Shown here: one piece after another, positions 51,900 through 61,653 of the stretch
How the letters are laid out: each line of letters starts with the position of its first letter
Position numbering within the stretch: position 1 is the first letter of the stretch
NCBI RefSeq assembly: GCF_052072235.1
Contig: NZ_CM125436.1
Location: 986,001-1,050,000, forward strand
DNA: 64,000 nucleotides
DNA from: Brevibacillus_D fluminis_A
GTDB lineage: Bacteria; Bacillota; Bacilli; Brevibacillales; Brevibacillaceae
Direction of reading: 5' to 3'
Notes under the pieces: generated by a model
What the model was told of the DNA's origin: nothing
The model's database searches: none
The model's input: only the letters and a program-made list of their open reading frames with translations
Made by a program: the position numbers and the translations under genes

Positions 51900-53023
51900 A
51901 AGTGTTGCTTGTAGACGACGAACCGTTGGAGCTGTTGAATTTGCAAAGCATCTTGCTTGGGCACGACAAAACGATGCAAATTCGATTCGCGGAAAACGGC
52001 ATGGAAGCGCTGGACTTGCTCGCGCAGGAAATGGCGGACATCGTCTGTCTGGATATTTCCATGCCTGGCCTAAACGGCATCGAAACCCTGGAACGGATCA
52101 GAGAGCGATGGCCCGATTTGAAAGTGGCGCTCGTCTCCGCTTACGGGGAGTTCCATTATGCCAAGGCTGCGATGGAGCTTGGCGTATCGGGTTATATTTT
52201 GAAGCCGGTCGTCCCGGAAGAACTGATTAAAATGTATCAAAAAATGGGCAAGGAACTGGAAGCGAAGCGAAACGTGAAGCCGTTGCTGCTGCAGGCGGTG
52301 ATTGAAAAGTGGCTGGGTCTGGAAGCGTTGAGCGATGACGTGCTGGAGGCGACCTGGAAAGCGGACATTGCCTTTGAACCGAATCTGGTCGTGGTGGCAA
52401 AGGCGGAGGACAGTCTGGGGAATCCGCTTGATTTCTCCCAATGCGCTGCGGCCGTATCCGAGGTGATCACCGGCGGCATCATCGCCCCGCAGCCTGTGGA
52501 AGGGTATTGGGTGTATTTGGTCGAGGTGAAAAGCGACGGAGAACTCGACAAAATCCGGGAGGTCTTTTCCCGCCTGAAGCTCCAAGGGAAGCGGTCCACG
52601 CCAAAGCTCAACCTGTCCTATGGTATCGGAGAGCGGGTGGATTCGTTGACGGCGCTGCGCAAATCGTTTTATGCAGCGGTCAATGCGGCGCAAAACAAGG
52701 AAGAAGCGCTGATGCAGCAATGTCTCGACTATATCGAAAGCAACTACGCCAATGCGGTGACCCTGCATGATCTGGCGGTCGAGGTCCATTTGAGCCCATC
52801 CCATCTCAGCCGAGTCTTCAAAAAGAAGCTGGGGCTGACATTCGTCGATGTGTTGACGAAGACGCGCATCGAAAAGGCGAAGGAACTGCTGGACAATCCG
52901 ATGCTGTCGGTCGAGGTCATTTCCCACCGCGTCGGGTTCAGCAGCCCCAACTATTTCGCCGTCACGTTTCGCAAACTGGAAGGCCAGTCGCCGCGCGAAT
53001 ACCGTCTGGCAAAAGGCGTGTAG
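51896..53023 (+). CDS. response regulator with AraC-type DNA-binding domain (YesN type)
   Basis: A 375-residue two-component regulator. The receiver domain (residues 1-120) has the acidic pair in LLVDDEP, the phospho-acceptor Asp in IVCLDISMPGLNG, the Ser in ALVSAYGEF and Lys in YILKPV. A middle domain of unknown type spans about 130-270. The C-terminal 100 residues form the AraC double helix-turn-helix (YIESNYANAVTLHDLAVEVHLSPSHLSRVFKKKLGLTFVDVL). It overlaps the kinase gene by four bases (ATGA) with GGAGGTGGAGGC upstream. It probably regulates this transport operon. Confidence 0.94.
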   Translation: MKVLLVDDEPLELLNLQSILLGHDKTMQIRFAENGMEALDLLAQEMADIVCLDISMPGLNGIETLERIRERWPDLKVALVSAYGEFHYAKAAMELGVSGYILKPVVPEELIKMYQKMGKELEAKRNVKPLLLQAVIEKWLGLEALSDDVLEATWKADIAFEPNLVVVAKAEDSLGNPLDFSQCAAAVSEVITGGIIAPQPVEGYWVYLVEVKSDGELDKIREVFSRLKLQGKRSTPKLNLSYGIGERVDSLTALRKSFYAAVNAAQNKEEALMQQCLDYIESNYANAVTLHDLAVEVHLSPSHLSRVFKKKLGLTFVDVLTKTRIEKAKELLDNPMLSVEVISHRVGFSSPNYFAVTFRKLEGQSPREYRLAKGV

Positions 53024-53029
53024 GCGGCT

Positions 53030-54295
53030 ATGAATCTTGACAACATCCAATGGCTCACGCTATTTTCGCTTGTTGCTTGTCTCTTGGTCATCTATGTGAC
53101 CGAACGGAACCGTGCCAAATGGGAGGAGGAATCGCTCGGTCTCGGCAAAGGGGGCGTCGCTTTGCTCGGCCAGTGGATCGGGCTGTACGCCTTCCTCGCC
53201 TCCTCGCAAGTGTCGTACCAGTACGGGATCATCGGCATGGTTGGCTACAGCGCAGCGGGGATCGTCAGTTTTCTGTTCGTCTACCTGTGGATCGGCAAGG
53301 AGAAAAAGCGGCGGGTTCAGTCTCCGCAGTTGCTTACGATCCTGTATCGGCTGGAAGGCACGCTCGTCGCCTTGATGGCGGGCAAAATGATTTTGCATCT
53401 GGTCTACGAGGTCAACACGCTGCTATCCATCGGGCTCGTGACGGTCTTTTTCTGGCTGATCTTGCTGATTCGCTTCAATAAGCCGAACCGGACGTCGTTT
53501 GTCATCGTAATTTTGTCGATGGCTTCCACCGTGCTTTTGCCGACGCTGGTCTATCTGAAGGTGAGCGTCCCGACCGTCTATTCCGGGGTCAAATTTTTGG
53601 CGACGGACATGTTGCGGCTCGATAGCCCGACGAGCTGGGTGCTTACAGCGGCGCTCCTGATCCGGTTCACCTCGCACAGTCTGGTCAATCCCCACATCCG
53701 CACGATCTACCGCCAGATCAAGGAAACGCGCCGCGGGCTCAGCTTCAGCCTCGCACCGCTCATTTGGGCGTTTCTGCCGCTGTCCATCGGCACGCTGTCA
53801 TTCGTCGCGAAGGCAGAAGCGGTTTGGCCGGTATTCGCCGACGAGGTGAGCATCCTGATCGTCAGCCACTTTGGCGGCCAACTGGGCATCGTGCTGTTTA
53901 CGGTTACGCTGATCTTGATCCTGCTGGTGACGATGGCACGTTACCTTTCGGAAGGAACGGAAGCGGCGCAGGCGACCGATTTGCTGACGCGGGCGCTGAT
54001 TATCCTGGTGTCGGCGTTCGTCGCACTTCTTTTCCCGCACCTGACGATTCTCGATACAATGCTCGTGTTTGCCCTGATCTGGGCAGCGGTCGCACCGGCT
54101 GTCCTGTGGGGCAGAGAGCTGAACGGAATCAGCGCGCTTGTGACGGCTGCGATCGGACTTGGCACGGGGATTTACTATACGATTCATGCAAGCTTGGCTC
54201 TTGGCATCATCATCGACTTTGCCGTCTCGTTTAGCATAATGGGACTGCTCAGCATCTTTATGAAACGCGAGAAAGGGGGATTTTGGCTTGAGTAA
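53030..54295 (+). CDS. polytopic membrane protein, diverged sodium:solute-symporter-like
   Basis: A 421-residue membrane protein with about 12-13 hydrophobic helices. I do not recognise a close family. The segments [46 protein letters not shown] and [15 protein letters not shown] recall the SSS fold (RFG.., GQPH.., STADS..TRDL positions), but key Na-site residues are not evident. It lies seven bases after the response regulator and overlaps the first ATPase gene by eight bases. Its place between the two-component system and the ABC ATPases is unusual. It may sense or transport the ligand for the sensor-less kinase, which is inference. Confidence 0.8.
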   Translation: MNLDNIQWLTLFSLVACLLVIYVTERNRAKWEEESLGLGKGGVALLGQWIGLYAFLASSQVSYQYGIIGMVGYSAAGIVSFLFVYLWIGKEKKRRVQSPQLLTILYRLEGTLVALMAGKMILHLVYEVNTLLSIGLVTVFFWLILLIRFNKPNRTSFVIVILSMASTVLLPTLVYLKVSVPTVYSGVKFLATDMLRLDSPTSWVLTAALLIRFTSHSLVNPHIRTIYRQIKETRRGLSFSLAPLIWAFLPLSIGTLSFVAKAEAVWPVFADEVSILIVSHFGGQLGIVLFTVTLILILLVTMARYLSEGTEAAQATDLLTRALIILVSAFVALLFPHLTILDTMLVFALIWAAVAPAVLWGRELNGISALVTAAIGLGTGIYYTIHASLALGIIIDFAVSFSIMGLLSIFMKREKGGFWLE

Positions 54296-55301
54296 ACTGC
54301 TGGAAGTGAAAAATTTGTCGACGCAGTTCAAAACGGAACGCGGCATCGCCCACGCTGTGCGCCAGGTCAATTTTTCGTTGGAGCCGGGCGAAACGATGGG
54401 CATCGTCGGCGAGAGCGGCAGCGGCAAAAGCGTGACGGCCCGCTCGATTTTGCGCATCATCGAAAACCAGGGCGGCCGCATCAGCTCGGGCGAAATTTTG
54501 CTCGAGGGCGATGACCTGATCAAAAAATCCGAGAAAGAGATGCGCGCGATTCGCGGGAACATCATTTCGATGATTTTCCAGGACCCGATGACCTCGCTCA
54601 ACCCGCTGATCAAGGTGGGGGAGCAAATCGCTGAGGTGCTGCGCTACCACAAGAAATACTCCAAGCAGCAGGCAAAAGAAGAGACGATCAAAATCATGAA
54701 AGACATGTCGATTCCATCGGCGGAAAAACGGTATGACCAATATCCGCACGAGTTCAGCGGCGGGATGCTGCAGCGGCTGATGATCGCGATCTCGCTCGCC
54801 TGCAAGCCCAAGCTGCTGATCGCCGACGAGCCGACGACGGCGCTAGATGTGACGATCCAGGCGCAGATTTTGCGCCTGATGAAGCAGCTGCAGGATCAAT
54901 ACAACATGGCGATCCTCCTGATTACGCACGATTTGGGCGTGGTGGCGGAAGTGTGCGACAAAGTGTCGGTCATGTATGCCGGTGAAATCGTGGAGAGCAC
55001 GGATGTCGCAAGCATTTTCGAAGAGCCGCTCCATCCGTACACATGGGGCCTGATCGAATCGATCCCCAAGCTTGGCGAACGAAAAGGCAGCCTCAAGCCG
55101 ATCGAAGGGCAACCGCCCAATCTGGCGGAGAAAATCCAGGGCTGCGCGTTCGCGAAGCGCTGCAAGTATCGCACGGAGCTGTGCGACCGCGAAAAGCCGG
55201 CATTGACCGAGCTGCGCCCAAGCCATTATGTTTCGTGCCACCATGCCGATGAGCTTGTGAGAGAGAGGGGGAACAGCTATGCAAGCGCTGCTAAAGGTTG
55301 A
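54288..55301 (+). CDS. peptide ABC transporter ATP-binding protein (DppD family)
   Basis: A 337-residue ATPase. Walker A is [12 protein letters not shown], the Q loop [11 protein letters not shown], the signature [34 protein letters not shown], and the switch His is in [12 protein letters not shown]. The C-terminal oligopeptide domain has the Fe-S-type cysteines [20 protein letters not shown]. The start is TTG at 54288 after GAAAGGGGGATTTTGGC, overlapping the membrane-protein gene by eight bases. It pairs with the DppF-like ATPase encoded next. Confidence 0.95.
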   Translation: MSKLLEVKNLSTQFKTERGIAHAVRQVNFSLEPGETMGIVGESGSGKSVTARSILRIIENQGGRISSGEILLEGDDLIKKSEKEMRAIRGNIISMIFQDPMTSLNPLIKVGEQIAEVLRYHKKYSKQQAKEETIKIMKDMSIPSAEKRYDQYPHEFSGGMLQRLMIAISLACKPKLLIADEPTTALDVTIQAQILRLMKQLQDQYNMAILLITHDLGVVAEVCDKVSVMYAGEIVESTDVASIFEEPLHPYTWGLIESIPKLGERKGSLKPIEGQPPNLAEKIQGCAFAKRCKYRTELCDREKPALTELRPSHYVSCHHADELVRERGNSYASAAKG

Positions 55302-56250
55302 ACATCTGAAAAAGTATTTCCCCGCAGGCAAAACCAATTTCTTCGGCAAGCATCAGCAGCTGCTGAAAGCGGTGGATGATGTTTCGTTTACGATCAACAA
55401 AGGGGAGATTTTCGGGCTGGTCGGCGAGAGCGGCTGCGGAAAGTCGACCACAGGCCGCTGCATTTTGCGCGTGAACGATCCGACGAGCGGCAGCGTGCAG
55501 TTTGCGGGCCGCGAAGTTACGGAATTTTCGCCCAAAGAGCTGCAAGAGCTGCGCCGCGAGATGCAGATGGTGTTTCAAAATCCGTACTCCTCGCTCAATC
55601 CGCGCATGACGATCCGCCAGACGCTGGAAGAGGTGCTGGCTGTGCACGGCATCGCCACCGGGCAAAAGGCTACGGAGCGCATCGCCGAGCTGTTGGAGCT
55701 GGTCGGGCTGCCAGCGGATGCAATGGACCGCCACCCGCACGAGTTCAGCGGCGGGCAGCTGCAGCGGATCGGGATCGCACGCGCGCTGTCCGTGGAGCCG
55801 AGCTTCATTTTTGCCGATGAGCCGGTATCGGCGCTCGACGTGTCGGTTCAGGCGCAAATCCTCAATCTGATGGCAAAGCTGCGCGATGAGCTGGGGCTGA
55901 CGATGCTGTTCGTGGCGCATGATCTGAGCGTGGTCGAGCATATCAGCGATCGCGTCGGCGTGATGTATTTGGGCCAAATCGTCGAGATGGGCGACGTGGA
56001 GCAGCTGTTCAACGATACGCGCCATCCGTACACGCAAGCGCTGATGGCGGCGATTCCGGTGGCGGACCCGAAGCGGAAAAAGACCGAGATTTTGCTCGAA
56101 GGGGACATCCCGAGCCCGATCGACCCGCCGGCTGGCTGCCGATTTGCCTCGCGCTGCCAAAAATGCTTCGCGCGCTGCACCGAAGAATCTCCTGTGTTGA
56201 AGGAAGTAACGCCAGGCCATTTCGTTGCCTGTCATTTATATGACCAATAG
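55279..56250 (+). CDS. peptide ABC transporter ATP-binding protein (DppF family)
   Basis: A 323-residue ATPase. Walker A is GESGCGKSTTGRC, the Q loop VFQNPYSSLNPRMTI, the signature HEFSGGQLQRIGIARALSVEPSFIFADEPVSALDVS, and the switch His is in VAHDLSVVEHISD. The C-terminal domain has CRFASRCQKCFARC and HFVACH, as in other OppF/DppF proteins. The ATG lies inside the end of the dppD-like gene with GAGAGGGGGAACAGCT before it. It completes the five-part transporter. Confidence 0.96.
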   Translation: MQALLKVEHLKKYFPAGKTNFFGKHQQLLKAVDDVSFTINKGEIFGLVGESGCGKSTTGRCILRVNDPTSGSVQFAGREVTEFSPKELQELRREMQMVFQNPYSSLNPRMTIRQTLEEVLAVHGIATGQKATERIAELLELVGLPADAMDRHPHEFSGGQLQRIGIARALSVEPSFIFADEPVSALDVSVQAQILNLMAKLRDELGLTMLFVAHDLSVVEHISDRVGVMYLGQIVEMGDVEQLFNDTRHPYTQALMAAIPVADPKRKKTEILLEGDIPSPIDPPAGCRFASRCQKCFARCTEESPVLKEVTPGHFVACHLYDQ

Positions 56251-56267
56251 CGGAGAGGATGATTGTG

Positions 56268-57164
56268 ATGAGCCAAGTCTTGTGCAAAGATTCCATCTAT
56301 GCGTTTAGCGGCAAACATGAACCGGTGTTGCGGATCGCATCGGGCACGCGGCTGACGATCGAAACGTATGACTGCTTTACAAACCAGATCCAATCGGAAG
56401 CGACGGCGATCGACTCCATCGACTGGAACCGGATCAATCCGGCGACGGGGCCGATTTTCGTCGAAGGCGCGCTGCCGGGCGATGTTTTGAAGGTGCATAT
56501 CGAGCGAATCGAGCTAGGGGACCAGGGCGTAATGGCCACGGGCCCGGGGCTTGGCGTGATGGGCCATCGCATCGAGAAGTTCGAGGTGAAGCTGATTCCG
56601 ATCGAGGACGGTCATGCCCTGTTCAATCAGATCAAAATTCCGCTCAATCCGATGATCGGCGTCATCGGCGTCGCTCCGGCGGAAGGCGAGGTATCCTGCG
56701 GAACGCCGGGGGCGCACGGCGGCAATATGGACAACACGATGATCACGGCGGGCGCAACGCTTTACTTCCCTGTCGGGGTTGAAGGCGCGCTGTTCGGCCT
56801 GGGCGATTTGCACGCCGCGATGGGGGATGGCGAGGTTGGCGTGTCCGGCATCGAGATCCCCGGCAAAGTGACGGTCACACTGGAAGTGATCAAAGGGCTT
56901 TCGATCGCGCATCCGTTTTTGGAAAATGCAGATTCGGTCGTCTCCATCGTGTCAGCGCCGACGCTGGACGAAGCCGTGAAGACAGCGGTGGAGCAGATGG
57001 TCGACCGGCTGTTGCCGACAACTGGTTTGCCGCTGGCTGAGCTGACCATGCTGATGAGCGCGGTCGGCCAGACCCAAATCTGCCAGGTGGTCGACCCGCT
57101 GATGACCGCGCGCTTCGTCGTACCGAAACGCATCTTGAACCAGCTGGACGCTGCGTTATTTTGA
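56268..57164 (+). CDS. acetamidase/formamidase family protein
   Basis: A 298-residue member of the FmdA/AmdA family, which hydrolyses formamide, acetamide or similar amides to release ammonia. SGKHEPVLRIASGTRLTIETYDCF and NPATGPIFVEGALPGDVLKVHIERI are the conserved N-terminal half. GTPGAHGGNMDNTMITAGATLYFPVGVEGALFGLGDLHAAMGDGEV is the family core with metal-binding His and Asp. The ATG at 56268 lies nine bases after GAGAGG; the ATG at 56259 abuts that site. It sits 17 bases after the DppF-like gene, so amides may come from the imported compounds. Confidence 0.94.
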   Translation: MSQVLCKDSIYAFSGKHEPVLRIASGTRLTIETYDCFTNQIQSEATAIDSIDWNRINPATGPIFVEGALPGDVLKVHIERIELGDQGVMATGPGLGVMGHRIEKFEVKLIPIEDGHALFNQIKIPLNPMIGVIGVAPAEGEVSCGTPGAHGGNMDNTMITAGATLYFPVGVEGALFGLGDLHAAMGDGEVGVSGIEIPGKVTVTLEVIKGLSIAHPFLENADSVVSIVSAPTLDEAVKTAVEQMVDRLLPTTGLPLAELTMLMSAVGQTQICQVVDPLMTARFVVPKRILNQLDAALF

Positions 57165-57189
57165 TACAGGAAGAAGGGGAGGAAAGCAC

Positions 57190-58263
57190 ATGAGCACCTT
57201 GAAACAACACCTTGTCGAACTGGACGCGATCCACGGGGTTTCCGGAGACGAAGAGCGTGTCGCCCGGTACATGAACGAATACATCGTCCCGGTGGTGGAC
57301 GAACATTATGCCGATCCGCTCGGCAACCAGATTTATGTGAAAAAAGGCAGCAATCCCGACCTCAAGATCATGCTGTCCGCGCATATGGACGAGATCGGCT
57401 TCATCGTCCGCCATATCGATGAGCGCGGGTTCGTGTACTTCTTTCCGGTCGGCTATCATGACAGCCGGATGGTGATGAACCAGGTGCTGGTGATCCAGAC
57501 GGAAACCGGCCTGGTGCAAGGGATCACAGGCGGCAAGCCCGCACATATCGTGACGGCGGAGGAAGCGAAGCAGGCGATTCCGCTCGAAGAGCTGCACCTC
57601 GACCTCGGGACTAAGAGTCGCGAAGAGACGCTGGCGCTGGGCGTACAGGTCGGCGACTACATCACATTTGACCGGGTGGGACAGTTCCTCAACGGGACGA
57701 AGGTTTATTCCGGCAAGGCGGTCGACAACCGCTCAAGCTGTGCGGTGCTGATCGAGGTCATGAAGCGGCTGCAAGGCAAACAGCTGGTACCGACCGTCTA
57801 CGGTGTCGCGTCCGTCCAGGAGGAAGTCGGGCTGCGCGGCGCCTCGACCGCTGCGTTTGACATCCAGCCGGATGTGGGATTGGCGATCGACGTGATTTTT
57901 GCCGGGGGCACGCCAGGCATGGATGAAAAAGTCGCGCCGATCGTACTTGGCGGCGGCCCTGCGATCAAGATGTACGACTGGACGCCAAGCAACGGACATG
58001 GCAACAACGTTCCGAAAAAACTGACCCGCCGCCTGATCCAGGTGGCAGAAAAGAACAGCATCCCGTATCAGCGCGAAGTCGTCCTAAACGGCGGTACCGA
58101 TGCGTGGTCGATTTCGCTCGCAGGCCGCGGCGCGGTTTCCGGCTGCATTTCGCTGCCGTCCCGCTACATCCACTCCGCCACCGGCGTGGTGCATCTGGAC
58201 GACCTGGAAAATGCTGTGAACCTGATCGTGGCGTTTGTCGAGGATTTGGCCGAGCGGCTGTAA
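57190..58263 (+). CDS. M42 family metallopeptidase (glutamyl aminopeptidase-like)
   Basis: A 357-residue cytoplasmic aminopeptidase of clan MH with two metal ions. Metal ligands and catalytic residues appear in LSAHMDEIGFIV, GKAVDNRSSCAVLIE, SVQEEVGLRGAST, GLAIDVIFAGG and RYIHSATGVVHLDD. Length and layout match M42 enzymes, which form dodecameric shells and trim peptides. GAAGGGGAGGAAAGCAC precedes the ATG. As the last gene of the peptide-uptake operon it probably degrades the imported peptides. A terminator follows. Confidence 0.95.
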   Translation: MSTLKQHLVELDAIHGVSGDEERVARYMNEYIVPVVDEHYADPLGNQIYVKKGSNPDLKIMLSAHMDEIGFIVRHIDERGFVYFFPVGYHDSRMVMNQVLVIQTETGLVQGITGGKPAHIVTAEEAKQAIPLEELHLDLGTKSREETLALGVQVGDYITFDRVGQFLNGTKVYSGKAVDNRSSCAVLIEVMKRLQGKQLVPTVYGVASVQEEVGLRGASTAAFDIQPDVGLAIDVIFAGGTPGMDEKVAPIVLGGGPAIKMYDWTPSNGHGNNVPKKLTRRLIQVAEKNSIPYQREVVLNGGTDAWSISLAGRGAVSGCISLPSRYIHSATGVVHLDDLENAVNLIVAFVEDLAERL

Positions 58264-58283
58264 ACGATAAGGGGAACAAAGCG

Positions 58284-58328
58284 AGGAGATGGACGGAACG
58301 ATTGGTTTCCGCTCATCTCCTTTTTCTT
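58284..58328 (+). terminator. rho-independent terminator of the peptide-uptake operon
   Basis: AGGAGATG (58284-58291) pairs with CATCTCCT (58314-58321), followed by TTTTCTTTT. The 58329-58598 stretch up to the desaturase start holds no gene I can support. Confidence 0.8.
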
Positions 58329-58598
58329 TTGATCAATGGCCTCCGTGAACAGGAAAAAATCAAAAATTCGCCAAAATTTTTTCATTTTTCGACAAAAATG
58401 CGAAAAACATCTTTCGAGCAGGCAGCGGAACGTGATAGACTCGTGGAAGCACACGATTAAATATGCGCAGCGGCTTATGTGCCGATCAACACAAACTTGC
58501 ACGATATGGGCATGAATCGGAAGGTCCTTCTCCTTTGATTCGGAATCCATGTGTCACGTACGGAAAAAGTAATCGAAGAGAGGAAGATCATCATTAGC

Positions 58599-59630
58599 AT
58601 GCCCCACCAACAAGCGAACTGGCGCAAAAAAGTCGCTCCTTACGAAAAATCAAACCTGAGGCACAGTATCTGGCAGCTGTTCAATACGCTCGTGCCGTTT
58701 TTTTTGCTCTGGTACGGAGCTTATTTATGCTTGTCTGTCTCCTATTGGCTGACACTTGCGCTGGCGATCCCGGCCGGAGGATTTCTCGTCCGTATCTTCA
58801 TCATTTTCCACGATTGCTGCCACCAGTCTTTTTTCAAAAACAGGCGGGCGAATGCGATCGTCGGCTATTTCACCGGCGTCATGACATGCTGCCCGTATGA
58901 GCAATGGAAGCATACGCATTCGGTCCACCATGCGACGAGCAGCAATTTGAACAAAAGAGGCGTCGGCGACGTCTGGACGTTGACGGTCGACGAATATGTC
59001 GCGCTGCCGCTTTGGAAGCGCATGTACTACCGAATTTACCGCAATCCGTTCGTCATGTTTGTGATCGGGCCGGTCTACATCTTTTTGATCGATTATCGCT
59101 TCAACCGCAGACGCGTTTCGCGCAAGGAGCGGTTCAATACGTACTTGACCAACCTCGGGATCGTCGCAGCGGCGGGCGGGATCAGCATGCTGATTGGCTG
59201 GCAGCAGTTTTTGCTGGTGCAGGGGCCGATCTTCCTGATTTCCGGTGCGGCAGGCATTTGGCTGTTTTACGTTCAGCATCAGTTTGAAGGGACGTACTTT
59301 GAAAACGAAGAAAAGTGGGACTATGTCAAAGCGGCGCTACAAGGAAGCTCGTATTACAAGCTGCCCAAGGTGCTGCACTGGATTACCGGCAACATCGGCT
59401 TTCACCATATCCACCACTTGAGCCCGCGTGTACCGAACTACTATTTGCCGTCCGTTCATGCACAAAGCGAGCTGTTTCAGGACGTTCCCAGCGTGACGAT
59501 CCTCTCCAGCTTGAAGGCATTGCGCTACCGTCTGTGGAGCGAGAAACGGAAGGAGTTTGTCGGATTCGGGGAGATTGAGCAGGATGCCAGGGGGAACGAA
59601 CAGCCGGTGAAGAAACGGAAAACAAGCTAG
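58599..59630 (+). CDS. des: acyl-lipid fatty acid desaturase (Des type)
   Basis: A 343-residue membrane di-iron desaturase that introduces a double bond into phospholipid acyl chains, as B. subtilis Des does on cold shock. The three His boxes are HDCCHQSFF, HTHSVHH and HHIHH. RIFIIFHDCCHQ, HATSSNLNKRGVGDVWTLTVDEY and LPKVLHWITGNIGFHHIHHLSPRVPNYYLP match Des closely from memory. The ATG at 58599 gives a length near B. subtilis Des; a GTG at 58551 would add 16 residues but has only a weak ribosome site. No desKR genes are adjacent. A strong terminator follows. Confidence 0.93.
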   Translation: MPHQQANWRKKVAPYEKSNLRHSIWQLFNTLVPFFLLWYGAYLCLSVSYWLTLALAIPAGGFLVRIFIIFHDCCHQSFFKNRRANAIVGYFTGVMTCCPYEQWKHTHSVHHATSSNLNKRGVGDVWTLTVDEYVALPLWKRMYYRIYRNPFVMFVIGPVYIFLIDYRFNRRRVSRKERFNTYLTNLGIVAAAGGISMLIGWQQFLLVQGPIFLISGAAGIWLFYVQHQFEGTYFENEEKWDYVKAALQGSSYYKLPKVLHWITGNIGFHHIHHLSPRVPNYYLPSVHAQSELFQDVPSVTILSSLKALRYRLWSEKRKEFVGFGEIEQDARGNEQPVKKRKTS

Positions 59631-59637
59631 CAACAAC

Positions 59638-59672
59638 AAGGAGCAGCTGCCTGGGGCAAGCTGCTCCTTTTC
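59638..59672 (+). terminator. rho-independent terminator after des
   Basis: AAGGAGCAGC (59638-59647) pairs with GCTGCTCCTT (59660-59669), followed by TTTCC. Confidence 0.85.
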
Positions 59673-59890
59673 CAATCAAATAACCCGTTCCAGCAATGTC
59701 CCCGGTTGTTCAGCCAGAACTTGAACCACCATTCCACGACCTCTACGGTATCGGGGGGATTGCTGCGAAAGGCTCATCGCTGTTAACACTCAGCTGGATC
59801 GGGGCTGCATCCGTCGCGATTGCGGCATGTATTGCGGCTGTCTCATTCCGATCTTCCCGTTCATCCTGCAAAAACAGTCGTTAAACGCGC
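59673..59890. other. intergenic stretch without a supported gene
   Basis: Between the two terminators a 62-codon open frame (59696-59884) has one hydrophobic segment but no ribosome site and no family resemblance. I do not call it a gene. Confidence 0.4.
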
Positions 59891-59929
59891 AAAACCGTAA
59901 GTGCTGCTTGCCAAAGCGCTTACGGTTTT
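59891..59929 (-). terminator. hairpin after the GNAT gene
   Basis: AAAACCGTAAGTGC (59891-59904) pairs with GCGCTTACGGTTTT (59916-59929) with one mismatch. It lies 19 bases beyond the stop of the minus-strand acetyltransferase and could work in both directions. Confidence 0.75.
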
Positions 59930-59947
59930 ATTGTTGGAGACGTACCG

Positions 59948-60514
59948 TTATTGGTAATCGTGCTTGAGCATGCCGTATATCTCCAGATCGACAATGCCTT
60001 TTCCGGACCAAAGCGCGGCCTGGCGCAATGTGCCTTCCTTCAAGAAGCCATTTTTAAGCAAGACCTTCTTTGACTGTTCGTTGGGAGGCATGACTTCCGC
60101 CTGAATGCGATTGACCTTGGCTTGGTTAAACAAAAACCCGATGCATGCCTGTACCGCTTCCGTCGCAATGCCTTTTCCCCAATGCGATTCAGCCAAAAAA
60201 TAACCGATTGTCACCATATCCACTTTTTGATTAAAATCAAATGCTTCCATGATCCCGACCAGCTTGCCGGGGGCTTCCTTGGTGAAAATGCCCCATTTGA
60301 TCCGTGACTTTTTTTGAAAATCCCGGTCGAAATGACCGATCATCGTTTTGACCGTCTCTTTCTTATGTTTGGGGATGATCCCGCAATAGGTAAATACGTT
60401 GTCATTGCGGTACACGTCAAAAACTTCTTCAAGGTGTGTGACGTCAATCTTGTTCAGGACGAGATTTTGGCTCTCGATCACTGGGAAACCATCAAAAACA
60501 ACGCGAATATCCAC
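59948..60514 (-). CDS. GNAT family acetyltransferase (RimJ/RimL type)
   Basis: A 188-residue acetyltransferase. IESQNLVLNKIDVTHLEEVFDVYRNDNVFTYCG is the RimJ/RimL-like N-terminus. TIGYFLAESHWGKGIATEAVQACIGFLF carries the acetyl-CoA loop HWGKGIATEA. VMPPNEQSKKVLLKNGFLKEGTLRQ is the C-terminal motif. The start is GTG at 60514 with GGAAAGGA eleven bases upstream. It stands alone, divergent from the alpha/beta hydrolase gene. The substrate is unknown. Confidence 0.9.
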   Translation of the reverse strand: MDIRVVFDGFPVIESQNLVLNKIDVTHLEEVFDVYRNDNVFTYCGIIPKHKKETVKTMIGHFDRDFQKKSRIKWGIFTKEAPGKLVGIMEAFDFNQKVDMVTIGYFLAESHWGKGIATEAVQACIGFLFNQAKVNRIQAEVMPPNEQSKKVLLKNGFLKEGTLRQAALWSGKGIVDLEIYGMLKHDYQ

Positions 60515-60668
60515 GAATCAAACGATCCTTTCCATAAATTGCAATTTATGTACATGGTTCGCCAGCGTTTGGAAAATTTCCTGCGTATCGCGGCCAAGCA
60601 GCGAGAGAAACCTTCTTTCGATCGCAGTCTGCCTCTTGTATGATAGTTTCAGAGAGGGGGCATTCACT

Positions 60669-61520
60669 ATGCATACATACCAGGAAGACTTTCAAACCTA
60701 TACCGCTCGCGATGGGGCGCAGCTTCCGTACCGTTTTTTTGCAGGACATTCTGACATCGTTCTGATCTTTTTGCACGGCATCACCGAACCGAGCCTGTAT
60801 TTACGAGAGTTTGGCCAATGGATCGCCCGGCAAAAGCTTGCCACCGTGTATCTTCCCGATTTGCGCGGGTATGGGAATCAGCCTGTTCGACGTGGCGACA
60901 TCGATTACATCGGGCAGCTGGATGATGATTTGGAGGACTTGTTCCGGCTCGTGCAAAAACGTCACCCCGGCGCGAAGATCATCGTAGGGGGACATTCTGC
61001 GGGAGGGGCAACCGCGATCAGGCAAACCATGCGCCCGATCCACCAAGAGATTTTTGCCTATTTGCTGCTTGCACCGGCATTGAACCCCCATGCACCGCTT
61101 GATCGAAAGGGCGGTTCCGGCAATGAATCCAAGGTGAGCATTCCGCGCTACCTGTCATTGATGCTGCTCAATGCGCTTGGCATTCGCCGTTTCAACCATG
61201 CTGTCGTTTACCGAAGGCTGACCCCGGCTGAAAAGCTGCACGGAACGGAATCGTGCCAACTGAGCTATCGGCTTGCCTTGTCGCGCATGGTAGGGAACGA
61301 CTATGGCAGCTATTTGGCGAGGTTGACCCAGCCTACCTTTGTCATGATCGGGGCTGATGATGAGGTTTTCGACGCAAGTGCGTATCAACCGCTCTATGAA
61401 AAACATTGCAGGGCGGAAGTCCGCGTCATCGCAGGTCACAATCACGACTCGATCGTAAAAACAGAGGAGGCGTTCTCACGTGTGAGGGAGTGGCTCAGGG
61501 AGACGTGCAGAGGTTCCTGA
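60669..61520 (+). CDS. alpha/beta hydrolase (monoacylglycerol lipase-like)
   Basis: A 283-residue serine hydrolase. The oxyanion strand is VLIFLHGITEPSLYLREFGQW. The nucleophile elbow is IIVGGHSAGGATAI, the acid probably in VMIGADDEVFDASAY, and the catalytic His in VIAGHNHDSIV. LPDLRGYGNQPVRRGDIDYIGQLDDDLEDLF resembles lysophospholipase/monoacylglycerol lipase proteins. GAGAGGGGGCATTCACT precedes the ATG; the long open frame upstream lacks a ribosome site. It is a single gene, and the substrate is unknown. Confidence 0.9.
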   Translation: MHTYQEDFQTYTARDGAQLPYRFFAGHSDIVLIFLHGITEPSLYLREFGQWIARQKLATVYLPDLRGYGNQPVRRGDIDYIGQLDDDLEDLFRLVQKRHPGAKIIVGGHSAGGATAIRQTMRPIHQEIFAYLLLAPALNPHAPLDRKGGSGNESKVSIPRYLSLMLLNALGIRRFNHAVVYRRLTPAEKLHGTESCQLSYRLALSRMVGNDYGSYLARLTQPTFVMIGADDEVFDASAYQPLYEKHCRAEVRVIAGHNHDSIVKTEEAFSRVREWLRETCRGS

Positions 61521-61653
61521 TGGCATTTCCACAGTCCTCACCCTTGTTTCGATCCTTTTTGAAGCTCTGGAGTGGTCCCAGCAGGAGGAGCCTGTACTGT
61601 CTACTCCTAGCATGTTCGTTCGATTTACCTTCTCTGTTTTCTAGCAAGATTCA

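Noticed and set aside
59696..59884. 62-codon frame with one hydrophobic stretch between two terminators
   Set aside because: No ribosome site, no resemblance, atypical composition.
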